Shown here one piece after another: positions 37,475-46,183 of a stretch of DNA of 64,000 nucleotides; within the stretch, counting starts at the first letter, position 1, and each line of letters starts with the position of its first letter. Origin of the DNA: Bradyrhizobium diazoefficiens. Lineage in GTDB: Bacteria > Pseudomonadota > Alphaproteobacteria > Rhizobiales > Xanthobacteraceae. The translations under genes were made by a program, and so were the position numbers. The notes beneath the pieces were generated by a model. It made no database searches. It worked only from the letters and a program-made list of their open reading frames with translations, and had not been told where the DNA came from. The stretch lies in the NCBI RefSeq assembly GCF_016612535.1, contig NZ_JAENXS010000003.1, positions 1 through 64,000 of the forward strand, in the 5' to 3' direction.

Positions 37475-38867
37475 CCAGCCGCACGTCTGCCTGATCGTCG
37501 ACAATCCGCTGCGCGACCTCGAGGGTTTGGTCCTGCTCGGGCGGGAACTCGCGACGCGAGGCGTGAAGGTCACGCTCGTTCCCATGTATGAACAGGGATT
37601 CGATGTTCCGGCGCTGCAACCCGATCTGGTGTTGGTCAACTACACGCGACCGAACAATGCCGACCTGATCAAGCGCTACAAGCGGGCAGGCATCCTGGTC
37701 GGCGTCCTGGATACTGAAGGCATTGGTGGCAACAATGCCGACGAATTTGCCAGGCTGGTCAAGAACGCGGGCTCTCCCGATCTGCTCGACCTGTACTGCG
37801 TCTGGGGACAGGCGCAACGGGCTGCCTTCCTCAAGCATGGGACCGTGCCTGCGCATATCCTACATGCGACCGGCTGTCCTCGGTACGATTTTTGTGCGGG
37901 GCCGTGGCGCGCGGCACTGCCCAAGCCGTCGGTCAGTGCGGGCTATGTGCTCCTCAACACGAATTTTCCAAGCGTCAATCCGCGTTTTTCAAGGGGCCCG
38001 GATGATGAGATCGAGACGATCGTCAACGCTGGCTTTGCCAGAGACTACGCAAATCAGGTCATTGTCGAAGCCAGGCATGCCTATCAATCGACCCTCGAGA
38101 TGTCGATGAAGCTAGCCGAGCATTTCCCCGACGTGCATTTCGTGCTGCGTCCTCATCCGTTTGAAAGCATCAAGTCTTACGATGCATTGGCCGCCTATCC
38201 GAATTTCGAGGTGCGACAGGAAGGCACGTCGATCGAATGGATCAATGGGGCGCGCCTGCTGATTCACCAGAACTGCTCGACGGCAATTGAAGCCACGATG
38301 CTGAATGTCGAGCCGCTGAGCATGGAGTGGTTCAATACGCCGGCCTTGCGTGTTCAGGCCGCTGCACAAGTCAGCCGGCCGGTCGCATCGGAGGCCGATC
38401 TGATCGCGCTGGTGAAAGAGGGAGTGGGGATGCGGCTGCCCTCTGTCGCCGAGGAAACCGCGCAATTTCGCCGCCAGATCATCAGCGATCTTTTTACGGC
38501 CGTCGACGGCAAGAGCTCGATCCGAGTCGCCGATGTTATCCTCGAGACCATCGCGGCGGCGCGTGGCAAGGTGCGTTCCCGCACCTTGCCACGGCCCTCG
38601 CTCCGCGGCCGTGCGATTGCCATGGCCCGGACCGCGCTTGGCTACAGGACGAGCTCAGCCCTGCGTCGCAGATTTGGCTCGGCGGAGATAGAGGGGCGTC
38701 GCCTTGCCAAGACCTTCGCAGAGGCGATGATCGGTGCCGTGCTCAGCAGGATAGATGCTGCTTCCGTGGATGGGCGGCGATTTTCCGTCCGCAAGGTCGT
38801 TGGCGATACGCGCCGGATGGCCAGGGCTGTGAGCGGCGCCAGTCTGCAATTGACGGAAGCGAGCTGA
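37467..38867 (+). CDS. Surface carbohydrate biosynthesis protein, GT-B-like
   Basis: A 466-residue soluble protein opening VPDQPHVCLIVDNPLRDLEG. It shows VLVNYTRPNN, FVLRPHPFESI and HQNCSTAIEATML, which match the surface carbohydrate biosynthesis protein family found beside nonulosonic acid genes and related to CDP-glycerol or Kdo transferases. Position directly behind pseI (8-base overlap) suggests that it transfers pseudaminic acid from CMP, which is inference. The last 90 residues are Arg-rich and not clearly part of the fold. GTG 37467 is the start. Confidence 0.6.
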   Translation: MPDQPHVCLIVDNPLRDLEGLVLLGRELATRGVKVTLVPMYEQGFDVPALQPDLVLVNYTRPNNADLIKRYKRAGILVGVLDTEGIGGNNADEFARLVKNAGSPDLLDLYCVWGQAQRAAFLKHGTVPAHILHATGCPRYDFCAGPWRAALPKPSVSAGYVLLNTNFPSVNPRFSRGPDDEIETIVNAGFARDYANQVIVEARHAYQSTLEMSMKLAEHFPDVHFVLRPHPFESIKSYDALAAYPNFEVRQEGTSIEWINGARLLIHQNCSTAIEATMLNVEPLSMEWFNTPALRVQAAAQVSRPVASEADLIALVKEGVGMRLPSVAEETAQFRRQIISDLFTAVDGKSSIRVADVILETIAAARGKVRSRTLPRPSLRGRAIAMARTALGYRTSSALRRRFGSAEIEGRRLAKTFAEAMIGAVLSRIDAASVDGRRFSVRKVVGDTRRMARAVSGASLQLTEAS

Positions 38868-38931
38868 CCCCGGGAGCGGAATGTTGCTGCTCCACAACCT
38901 CATGTCACTTGATCTCTCTCGCGGACAGCCA

Positions 38932-39804
38932 ATGCAGAAATATCGATGCGTCCCTTCCGTGTATGGTCACTCGGCCGAGCCGATGCCGACCGTCGAGGAG
39001 ATCGAGAAGCACTATCGCGAGTCCTACTACCAGGACCCGACCGGGCAATACAGCAAGTCGTATGAGCGCGTGGAGCTCGACTATTTCTACGATCGGGCGA
39101 ACGTCGCGCTCGATTTCGCCGCGCTCCATGGCGTGGCCAAGGGAAATGCGATCGATCTCGGATGCGGGGAGGGGTTCTTCCTGAAGGCGGCACAGAACCG
39201 CGGCTTCAACGTTTTCGGCGTGGATCACTCGCTGGTCGGCATCGAGCGGCAGAACCGCGATCTGATCGACAGCCATCCGGGTCGCTTTTTAGCCGGCGAC
39301 ATCGGATCCACGCGTCATTTCGAAGGCGTTACGTTCGATCTGGTTTATTGCAAGAACGTCATTGAGCACGTCATCGATCCGGACGGCATCATGGCGCGCA
39401 TTGCGTCGTACCTCGCTCCCGGAGGTTTGGCGATCATCGAAGTTCCAAACGATTTCTCGGAGCTCCATTCGACCATATTTGGCGACGCCAGCAAGGAAGA
39501 GCTTTCCATCTTCATACCGCCCGTGCACCTGCATTACTTCACGACGAAAACGCTTCCCGAGCTTGGCAGGCGCAACGGGTTTTCAGTCCTTGACTGCTTC
39601 GGTGACTACCCCATTGACCATCTTTTGATGGAAGATGCCTTCAACTACTACAAGGATAAAAAGCTCGGTCGCTCGGCGCATTCCTTGCGGCGAAAGTTCT
39701 TCCGTTATGCGCGTAGCGTCGACGTTGATGCCAGGATCGGCTTGTTCAGGTCGATATTCATGGCGGGATTGGGCAGAGACATCTGTATTGTGGTGCGACG
39801 GTAA
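38932..39804 (+). CDS. Class I SAM-dependent methyltransferase
   Basis: A 290-residue enzyme (from ATG 38932) with AIDLGCGEGFFLKAAQ for motif I, VFGVDHS, and LVYCKNVIEHVIDPDGIM followed by LAPGGLAIIEVPN. The head MQKYRCVPSVYGHSAEPMPTV resembles the zinc-ribbon start of C-methyltransferase-like sugar enzymes but the cysteines are mostly lost. ATG 38881 and 38902 are in frame and possible; GGGAG stands 4 bases before 38881. The late part (FNYYKDKKLG) is more AT-rich than neighbours. Substrate unknown. Confidence 0.75.
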   Translation: MQKYRCVPSVYGHSAEPMPTVEEIEKHYRESYYQDPTGQYSKSYERVELDYFYDRANVALDFAALHGVAKGNAIDLGCGEGFFLKAAQNRGFNVFGVDHSLVGIERQNRDLIDSHPGRFLAGDIGSTRHFEGVTFDLVYCKNVIEHVIDPDGIMARIASYLAPGGLAIIEVPNDFSELHSTIFGDASKEELSIFIPPVHLHYFTTKTLPELGRRNGFSVLDCFGDYPIDHLLMEDAFNYYKDKKLGRSAHSLRRKFFRYARSVDVDARIGLFRSIFMAGLGRDICIVVRR

Positions 39805-39858
39805 ATCGGCGGGCGGCCGGGGCGCGTCGCGATCCGCGGGTTCCGGGTGGCGCGAATG

Positions 39859-40806
39859 TCAGCCGATGACGACTTCATCGGCGTAACGATACATCCTTAT
39901 GCCGGGAGAGGGCGCGCGATAGGTGCCGATGGGCAGTCCTCGCGTCTCCTGCAACGACCAGATGAAGTCATGAAAGCCCAGCGTGTGACGAAAGCGCACA
40001 GTGCTCGAAAAACGTGGATTGATCTCGAACACCTTCGGGCCGTCGGCCGTTAGCCGCAGCTGCACGTTGATCGAGCCGTTGAGGTCAAGCGCGTCGGCTA
40101 TTCCATCCAGCAGCGAACTGAATGGTGCGCTGTCGGCAACCACGGCTGCACTGGTGGCCGAGTCCTGCAGCCGCCGGCGAAGGGCGATCATGCGCGTTTC
40201 ACCGGTGCGGGCGCGGTACAGACCGCAGGTATATTCCTGATCCTCGGGCAACAACAATTGCTGCCACAGATCGTCGGCCCGCATTAGGCTTGCGAGTTTG
40301 ACTTCCTCCTCCGTCGTGACGACCCGCAGATCCTTGCCGCCCTGGCCACGCCGGCGCTTGAGGATGCATGGCAAGGCCAGCGGCGGCGCCTCCGCGACGA
40401 TGCGAGTCCAGGGCACCCCGAGCTTGTGCGCAGCAAGCCGGCTGAACGTCGCATATTTGTCGAGACCCGTTTCGACCGCGAGCCGGTTTGCAGCGATGAC
40501 CGGCACGCCGGCGAACGTGCCGAGGTGCCCGGCCTCGAGCAGCACGGTGATTTCCGCTTCCGACATCGGGACGATCACGTCGACGCCGTGCGCCTTGACT
40601 ACGCGTTCGAGCACTTCGAGGTATGCGCCGTCGTCTGCGCGGGGGACCAGTTCGCACACGTCGAAGAAGACGGAACCCGGATGATCGGCATGGATGTCAC
40701 AGCCGATCAGGCGACAGGCTGCGCCCGCTTCTCGCGCAATGCGGGCCAGCGCCAGCGCGATATCGCCGCCGCATCCTGTTATCAGCATCGTGTCGTAGAT
40801 CATCAT
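39859..40806 (-). CDS. ATP-grasp ligase (carbamoyl-phosphate-synthase/PylC-like)
   Basis: A 315-residue ATP-grasp enzyme: N-terminal Rossmann-like part MLITGCGGDIALALARIA, then ATP-grasp sequence LPCILKRRRGQGGKDLRVV, and the metal-binding end KVFEINPRFSSTVRF. Such proteins in polysaccharide loci join an amino or carboxylic acid to a sugar or amino sugar through an acyl-phosphate, so it may decorate the glycan. It follows the phosphoesterase by 6 bases and forms a three-gene minus-strand operon. The start is ATG 40806 or 40803. Confidence 0.78.
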   Translation of the reverse strand: MMIYDTMLITGCGGDIALALARIAREAGAACRLIGCDIHADHPGSVFFDVCELVPRADDGAYLEVLERVVKAHGVDVIVPMSEAEITVLLEAGHLGTFAGVPVIAANRLAVETGLDKYATFSRLAAHKLGVPWTRIVAEAPPLALPCILKRRRGQGGKDLRVVTTEEEVKLASLMRADDLWQQLLLPEDQEYTCGLYRARTGETRMIALRRRLQDSATSAAVVADSAPFSSLLDGIADALDLNGSINVQLRLTADGPKVFEINPRFSSTVRFRHTLGFHDFIWSLQETRGLPIGTYRAPSPGIRMYRYADEVVIG

Positions 40807-40812
40807 GCAGTC

Positions 40813-41535
40813 TCAGGCTGTTCGGGCGACCGTGGGGTTGCCGCGTTCGAGAACGTTCGCGAGATAGGGCAGGTGCCCGTCGCGTCGCCGCGCCTCTTCA
40901 ACGAGTGCACGTGTATCATAGGGGGTTCGTTCCAGCACAACGACACCCGTGTCGGTATCGATGCGGCACCAGCACGCAAATCCGCCGCGATCACGTGCCT
41001 GACCCACCGAGCCGGGATTGAGCAGCAGCGGACGATCTCCGGCAGCAAGCATGGGATAATGAGTGTGTCCCATCAGCACGAGATCGGCCCCGGCTACACG
41101 GCAAGCTTCCAGCGTAGCGGCATTTGCGTCGGGATAGACGTATTCATCGGGATCACGTGGCGAACCATGGCACAGCTCCAGCGCCATCCCGCCGAGGTGA
41201 ACGCTCGCCCGGTCGGGCAGGCTGATCAACCAATCGATATCCTGCGGCTCGAGGGTCGTCGCGGCCAGATCCAGCGCGCTGCCATACTTTTGGCGGTACG
41301 CCTGCATGGATCCGTCGTCCTTGAGGGCGTCGGCGAGCAGTCGCTCGTGATTGCCCCGGATCGCAACGAAGGGCCACTCTCTTAATTGTTCGAGCACCTC
41401 GCGCGCGTCGTAGTAGTAGCCGACGAGATCGCCGAGCACGATCAGCTGCTCAACGCCTTTCTTGCGCACCTCGACAAGGGTCGCGCGCAGAGCCTCGGCA
41501 TTACCATGGATGTCCGAGAGCACAGCGATCTTCAT
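40813..41535 (-). CDS. Metallophosphoesterase (YfcE-like)
   Basis: A 240-residue calcineurin-like phosphoesterase with all metal motifs: AVLSDIHGN (Asp8, His10), LGDLVGYY, IRGNHE, ELCHGSP and LMGHTHYP. The C-terminal lid is short. It overlaps the SDR gene (ATGA) and is followed by the ATP-grasp gene, so it probably hydrolyses a phosphorylated intermediate of the same small pathway. Substrate unknown. Confidence 0.85.
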   Translation of the reverse strand: MKIAVLSDIHGNAEALRATLVEVRKKGVEQLIVLGDLVGYYYDAREVLEQLREWPFVAIRGNHERLLADALKDDGSMQAYRQKYGSALDLAATTLEPQDIDWLISLPDRASVHLGGMALELCHGSPRDPDEYVYPDANAATLEACRVAGADLVLMGHTHYPMLAAGDRPLLLNPGSVGQARDRGGFACWCRIDTDTGVVVLERTPYDTRALVEEARRRDGHLPYLANVLERGNPTVARTA

Positions 41536-42227
41536 AGCAGACCGGCTCGCGCGAGAATCTCGCGGGCAACATCGCGAGGAAGTCGAAGCTTGGCATCAGT
41601 CTCGAAGCTCGCAAACATTTGCCGTACTGGCAGAGCCCGATCGTCAGCGCCGCGCAGCGTCGTTTGCATGTCGGTGTCGAGGACACCCGGATCGATATGC
41701 TCGACGGCGACGTCGGGTCGTTCGGCGGCCAGGCAATCGAGCATCATCGCGGCTGCGGCCTTGCTGGCGCAGTATGCGGCGAGTCCCGGCAGCGGACGGC
41801 GCGCTGCACCCGTGCTGATGTTGAGAATGCGCAACCGTGCTCCATGCGTGCCGACCGTCGCGAGCAGCTTGCGCGCAAGAATCGCCGGGGCGAGAGCATT
41901 GATCGCGAACGCCGTTGCGAGCGATGCGGAGTTGATGGTGTCGAGCGTGCCGACGGGTTCAACCACGCCGGCATTGCTGATCAGGACGATTTCATCGGCG
42001 GTCTGTGGCAACACGCCGGCGAGGTCGATTTGCTCCAGGCTCGGTAGCTCGGATAAATCGGCTGCCACGAACCCGCAGGCGTTCCTGGCTGCGGCCGCCT
42101 CGTGACGCGGATCGATGCGCCGGCCCAGCGCGATCGGTCTCGCGTTGGTCGCAACAAGAAGATCGAGCAACTCAAAGCCGAGTCCGCGTGAGACACCGGT
42201 GACAATGATAGCGCGCTGTGGATTCAT
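41532..42227 (-). CDS. Short-chain dehydrogenase/reductase
   Basis: A 231-residue classical SDR: TGVSRGLG cofactor loop (10-17), ISNAGVV, a Ser in LNISTGAARRP, and YCASKAAAA with the catalytic YxxxK. It is the first gene of the SDR-phosphoesterase-ATP-grasp operon. Substrate unknown. About 335 bases of apparently non-coding DNA lie upstream. Confidence 0.85.
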   Translation of the reverse strand: MNPQRAIIVTGVSRGLGFELLDLLVATNARPIALGRRIDPRHEAAAARNACGFVAADLSELPSLEQIDLAGVLPQTADEIVLISNAGVVEPVGTLDTINSASLATAFAINALAPAILARKLLATVGTHGARLRILNISTGAARRPLPGLAAYCASKAAAAMMLDCLAAERPDVAVEHIDPGVLDTDMQTTLRGADDRALPVRQMFASFETDAKLRLPRDVAREILARAGLL

Positions 42228-42561
42228 GCGGGCCTCCTTCGCACATTCCCCCGTCTGCTGTCGACACGAGCCGCTTTGAACGTCGCGATGCCCATGCCGG
42301 GCGTATGGCCTCGGTCATCCCAGCTTTGGCGGTTAAGAGCTGTTCGAGCGGTGAGTAATTGAGGTGTCTGAATACCTCTAAAAGCCAAGAGAGCCAGAGC
42401 GATCGGCGGGGGGAAATTCGTCAATAGCCACAAAGTGATAGCTGTCGGTGAAAGCTCGATCGCCGCCTGTTTATCTCCGGCAGGTGCCGGTAAAGCGTGA
42501 CTCACTTTGGGCGCATGCTAACTAGCCGTTGTGAATCACCCGCTGGCGAGGCGACCGATCC
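42228..42561. other. Intergenic gap, no gene seen
   Basis: The gap between the SDR operon and the flippase relic. The short open frames here have no family character. One small inverted repeat (GAGGT ... ACCTC, near 42360-42378) is visible. Promoters for the divergent genes are expected, but I cannot point to a convincing -35/-10 pair. Confidence 0.4.
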
Positions 42562-42678
42562 GTGCCTTCGAAATTCCTGGATAACACTGCTGTTTCCGCC
42601 GTCTCCCGTCGTGTTGCCGGCGCATCAGGATTGTTTGCCCTCGGCTGCGCGGGGCGATTGCTGACCGGGGCGGACTGA
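42562..42678 (+). pseudogene. 5' fragment of a second flippase gene, in frame before the intact one
   Basis: GTG 42562 opens a 38-codon frame ending in TGA 42676-42678, four bases before GTG 42682 of the intact flippase. It reads VPSKFLDNTAVSAVSRRVAG, against VLRRFLHNTAISAVAFGLAG at the start of the intact gene; 14 of the first 32 residues match after the start codon and both are preceded by GATCC. Codons differ at many sites, so it is not a recent copy. It looks like the surviving head of a related flippase replaced by the present gene, or a very old tandem duplication. Confidence 0.7.
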
Positions 42679-42681
42679 TCC

Positions 42682-44190
42682 GTGCTGCGCCGGTTCCTGC
42701 ACAACACCGCGATCTCTGCCGTCGCCTTCGGCCTCGCAGGCGTGCTGGGACTGTTTTCTGTCGGACTGATCGCGAAGTTCTACGGTCTTACGGTGCTCGG
42801 CCTCATTGCGCTGTCGCGCGCGTTTTTGCCGAGCGGCTTTCTGGCGCTGATCGACTTCGGCGTGTCCGAGACCACGACGCAGATGGTTGCGCGCGGGCGG
42901 CTCGGCGATTGGGCGGCGGCGAGCGAGCGCGTCTCCTTCCTGACCATGGTGGCTGCCGTGACCGGTCTGGTATCGAGCGTGGTGATGTGGTTTGGCGCGC
43001 CCGCGCTCGCGGTGATATTCAAGGTCGCACCGGAAGAGGGGCCTGCCTTCGTCTCGATCCTGAAGGTCACTGCGATGATCACCCCGCTCGCCTTCATCGG
43101 CCTAATCATGGAAGGCGCGCTGAAGGGGTTCGAGGAATATGGCTGGCTGCGCATGACCGAAGTCGGCGGCAGCCTGCTCTATGTCGCGGCGATCTATCTT
43201 GCGGTCTGGAACGAGCTCTCCTTCGAGTGGATTGCCTACGCCTATCTCGCGACCGTGGTCGTCAAATATCTCATGCTGGCGCTCATCGTCGCGATCGCCG
43301 CGCGCCGCTCCAAGCTCCGCTTCAGCTCATGGAGCCCCGAGACGCGTTACGATCTCGTGTATCGGGGCTGGCTGATGTTCAATGCCCGCATCGGCGGCGT
43401 GCTGCAGCAGATCATCATTCCGCTCGCCATCGGCGCGATGTACGGTCCGGCTCAGGTCGGCGCCTACGATCTGCTGATGCGCTTGCCGCGCTTTCTGAAG
43501 GCGGTGCTCAGCCCGCTGTTCTCCGCGATCCTGCCCATTTCGGCACATCTCGACGAGCAGACGGACGTTCGGCGGCTGAAGATTCTGGGGCGCAACAGCT
43601 TCGTGCTGCCGGCTGCGATCGTGGTTCCGATCCTGGTGTTGATCGCGCTCTACTCGGAAGAAATCCTGACGGTGTGGGTCGGACCGCAAAGCGCCGAGCA
43701 ATGGCCATGGCTCGCGCTCGCATTGGTCGTCCCGGCCGCCAACGCCATGATCAATGCAGGGCAGACAGCGCTGATGGTGCGGGCCGACTTCATGCGCTTT
43801 GCCAATCGATTCCTGTACTCGCAAGTGCTGGTGCAATACGCCGTGACCGCGCTGACGCTGCATTGGTTCCAGGACCGCGCCTTCATTCTCGGTTGGGTGG
43901 TCTCCTATGTCACGTTGACGCCTGTGCTCGCGCACCGCATCTTCAAGCTGATGGCCCTGCCGCGGCGGCTGTTCTGGCAGCATGTCGCGCGCCAGCTGCT
44001 CGTCGCAGTGATCCTCACCGTCCTGGTCCTGCTGTACAAGACGTATTTGACGCCTGCGACGCTGTCCGCGTTGATCGTCGCCGGTGCGATCGGTTGCATC
44101 GCAGCGTGGGCGCTGAGCCTAACGTTGATTCTGTCCCCCAGCGATCGCGCCATGTTCGGCAAATTTGCCCGCGCGATGACGCCTCGATAG
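42682..44190 (+). CDS. Polysaccharide flippase (Wzx-like), second
   Basis: A 502-residue, 12-14 helix protein of the Wzx/MVF family (LRRFLHNTAISAVAFGLAGVL at the head, LIDFGVSETTTQMVARG, GALKGFEEYGWLRM). It would export lipid-linked repeat units. It differs clearly from the flippase at 13722. Start GTG 42682, with a G-rich ribosome site (GGGGCGGA). It begins a plus-strand group with a dioxygenase, a methyltransferase, a polymerase candidate, a Wzz-like protein and a phosphatase. Confidence 0.85.
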   Translation: MLRRFLHNTAISAVAFGLAGVLGLFSVGLIAKFYGLTVLGLIALSRAFLPSGFLALIDFGVSETTTQMVARGRLGDWAAASERVSFLTMVAAVTGLVSSVVMWFGAPALAVIFKVAPEEGPAFVSILKVTAMITPLAFIGLIMEGALKGFEEYGWLRMTEVGGSLLYVAAIYLAVWNELSFEWIAYAYLATVVVKYLMLALIVAIAARRSKLRFSSWSPETRYDLVYRGWLMFNARIGGVLQQIIIPLAIGAMYGPAQVGAYDLLMRLPRFLKAVLSPLFSAILPISAHLDEQTDVRRLKILGRNSFVLPAAIVVPILVLIALYSEEILTVWVGPQSAEQWPWLALALVVPAANAMINAGQTALMVRADFMRFANRFLYSQVLVQYAVTALTLHWFQDRAFILGWVVSYVTLTPVLAHRIFKLMALPRRLFWQHVARQLLVAVILTVLVLLYKTYLTPATLSALIVAGAIGCIAAWALSLTLILSPSDRAMFGKFARAMTPR

Positions 44191-44290
44191 GCGACAGGAC
44201 GCCATCCGACGTCTCGGCGTCGTCGGGTTCCGGCTGGACACTCTGCGGTTGCTCGCTTTGGGGGGATTTGCTAATGGCAACCGTCCGATC

Positions 44291-44310
44291 ATCCCTTGGG
44301 AACAAGGGAT
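44291..44310 (+). terminator. Perfect 8-bp hairpin with a GGAA tetraloop
   Basis: ATCCCTTG-GGAA-CAAGGGAT is a perfect inverted repeat with a GNRA-type loop, 101 bases after the flippase stop and 37 bases before the dioxygenase start. No T-run follows, so a simple intrinsic terminator is unlikely. It may act as an mRNA stability element, an attenuator or a protein site. Confidence 0.5.
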
Positions 44311-44346
44311 TAGAAGGACAATTCCGGCACGATTCGGTGGGGCAGC

Positions 44347-45231
44347 ATGGGGTTGATGTCGAGAGCTATTTGGCACGTGAACCGGTCTCCCCTGCGGTGG
44401 GCCGTCAAGGCTGGCGTCAATACCTGGCATTTGAACGAGAAGCGCGAGCGGCGCCGACAGGCGCAGCTGCTGACCGTGACCTCCGCCCAACGCGCCAAGG
44501 CCGACGATTTGAACCGGAACGGTTATGCCATCGTCACCGATTTGATCGATTCGAAAATCCAGGAGCAGATCGCGGCGGCCGGCCAGGTCAGGCTTCAAAA
44601 CATCGAAGCTGCAGAAGCAGGACAGAGCTCGACCTGGAAGAAGTTCTGGGTGCGACTTTTGGATGCGGAGATGAAGGACGGCCAGCTCAGCGCCGACAAC
44701 GTCTTCGTCCGGTACGCGCTGCAAGCCCCCGTCATCAACGTTATCTCGGCAGCGCTCGGGGAGATTCCCTGGCTCGACTACGTTCTGCTGTCCTATTCGC
44801 GCTATACCGGCGAGGAGCTCGCCTCGTCGCAGCTCTGGCATCGCGATCATGACGACGTGCGCGTCATCAAGTTCTTCAGCTATCTGACCGACGTCGAAGA
44901 AGATGCCGATGGTCCCTTCACCTTCCTGCCGAAGCAGGCGACCGACAAGTTCGGCTATCCGCTGTTGTCCAGCCACTTCCCCGACGAGCAGGTCTTCAGC
45001 AAGGTGCCGCGCAGCGACATCAAGGTCATGAAGGCGCCGCGCCTGGCCGCGTTCATGGTCGACACCACCAAGTGCCTGCACATGGGAAGCCGGATGGGAC
45101 CGGGTCACGGCCGGTTGCTCTACACCGCGACCTTCTTCTGTTTCCCCCGCATGGCCCCAAAGCAGGCCAAGCGCCCCTTCTTTGCAACGCCGGAGACGAC
45201 AGAGCTGCAAAGGCTCGTCATGGGCCTTTGA
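44347..45231 (+). CDS. Phytanoyl-CoA-dioxygenase-family Fe(II)/2-oxoglutarate oxygenase
   Basis: A 294-residue double-stranded beta-helix enzyme. The iron triad is visible as HRD (His165, Asp167 in SQLWHRDHDD) and His245 (KCLHMGSR), with Arg256 for 2-oxoglutarate (GHGRLLYTATF). PhyH relatives in polysaccharide clusters can hydroxylate sugars or lipids. It lies between the flippase and a methyltransferase with its own leader hairpin. Start ATG 44347 has GTGGGG 4 bases upstream; ATG 44356 is possible. Substrate unknown. Confidence 0.8.
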   Translation: MGLMSRAIWHVNRSPLRWAVKAGVNTWHLNEKRERRRQAQLLTVTSAQRAKADDLNRNGYAIVTDLIDSKIQEQIAAAGQVRLQNIEAAEAGQSSTWKKFWVRLLDAEMKDGQLSADNVFVRYALQAPVINVISAALGEIPWLDYVLLSYSRYTGEELASSQLWHRDHDDVRVIKFFSYLTDVEEDADGPFTFLPKQATDKFGYPLLSSHFPDEQVFSKVPRSDIKVMKAPRLAAFMVDTTKCLHMGSRMGPGHGRLLYTATFFCFPRMAPKQAKRPFFATPETTELQRLVMGL

Positions 45232-45267
45232 TGCGCCATCGTTCCGGTTGCTGAAGGAGAATTGCGG

Positions 45268-46134
45268 ATGCTCACGCCTGTAGCGACGCCGGTGGCGCCT
45301 TTCGAGCTGGCTCGCGCCTCTGCTGTGGACATTGCGCGGAGTGTGGGCCGGATTGCGTTCAAGAACATCCGCCGCACTCGGAACGTCGTCGATGCCGAAT
45401 ACAATTCCGGACAGTGGGGGCGGATCCTTTCCGAGCGTAGCTGGTTGCAGGAGCCGACGCTGGAGAGCTTCCTGATCGGACAGGATGACCACGAGCGGAT
45501 GGCCAAGGTCGACGGGCAGATCGTTCGGATCAAGGCGCGCGAGTACTATCGCTATCGGCTTGGGGCGCTCGCCAAACTGGTGTCAGATCAAGCAGGTGAG
45601 GCGACTTCGGTCCTCGAGCTCGGCGCCGGTTACGGGTACAATCTGTTTGCCTTGAGCAGCGATCCGCGATGGAGCAGCCTGCGCGGCCTCGACATTGCCC
45701 CGAATGGCATTGAAGCCGGCCGGCAGATCGCAAGTCACTACGGGCTCCAGGATCGCGTCACATTCGATCGCATCGACCTCACCGACGCTGCCGATCCGCG
45801 CCTGCCGGAACTGTCCGGCGCGACGATCCTCACCTACTTCTGCATTGAGCAGATCCCTTACGCGGTGGAAGCGGTCGTGGATCACATCCTGAGCGCGCGA
45901 CCGGCGCGCGTGATCAATATCGAACCGGCGGTCGATATGCTGACGCTTACCGATCCGCGTGATGTTGCGAGTCGCATCTACATTCGGTCCATGGATTATC
46001 AGACGCAGCTGTTCGCGTTGCTCGATCAATTGGAGACTCAGAAGCGGGTCCGCGTCCTCAGCAGGCAGCGCATGGGCTTTGCACCGAGTTTGCACAATGA
46101 CGGGCTCCTCTATGTCTGGGAGCCCGTGGTCTAG
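45268..46134 (+). CDS. SAM-dependent methyltransferase-like protein
   Basis: A 288-residue protein with SVLELGAGYGYNLFAL (motif I), LRGLDIAPNGIEAGRQ and a later LTYFCIEQIPYA. The N-terminal 85 residues are unusual for the family. ATG 45268 is chosen because AAGGAGA precedes it by 7 bases. It follows the dioxygenase by 36 bases, and the two probably modify the same residue. Substrate unknown. Confidence 0.72.
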   Translation: MLTPVATPVAPFELARASAVDIARSVGRIAFKNIRRTRNVVDAEYNSGQWGRILSERSWLQEPTLESFLIGQDDHERMAKVDGQIVRIKAREYYRYRLGALAKLVSDQAGEATSVLELGAGYGYNLFALSSDPRWSSLRGLDIAPNGIEAGRQIASHYGLQDRVTFDRIDLTDAADPRLPELSGATILTYFCIEQIPYAVEAVVDHILSARPARVINIEPAVDMLTLTDPRDVASRIYIRSMDYQTQLFALLDQLETQKRVRVLSRQRMGFAPSLHNDGLLYVWEPVV

Positions 46135-46183
46135 TAACACCGGGCGCGTCGTCTCCCCGAAGTGCCCGGGCTGAGGACAAGGT

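Noticed and set aside
44119..45492. A 457-codon minus-strand open frame across the dioxygenase
   Set aside because: Overlaps three supported plus-strand genes and has no motif.
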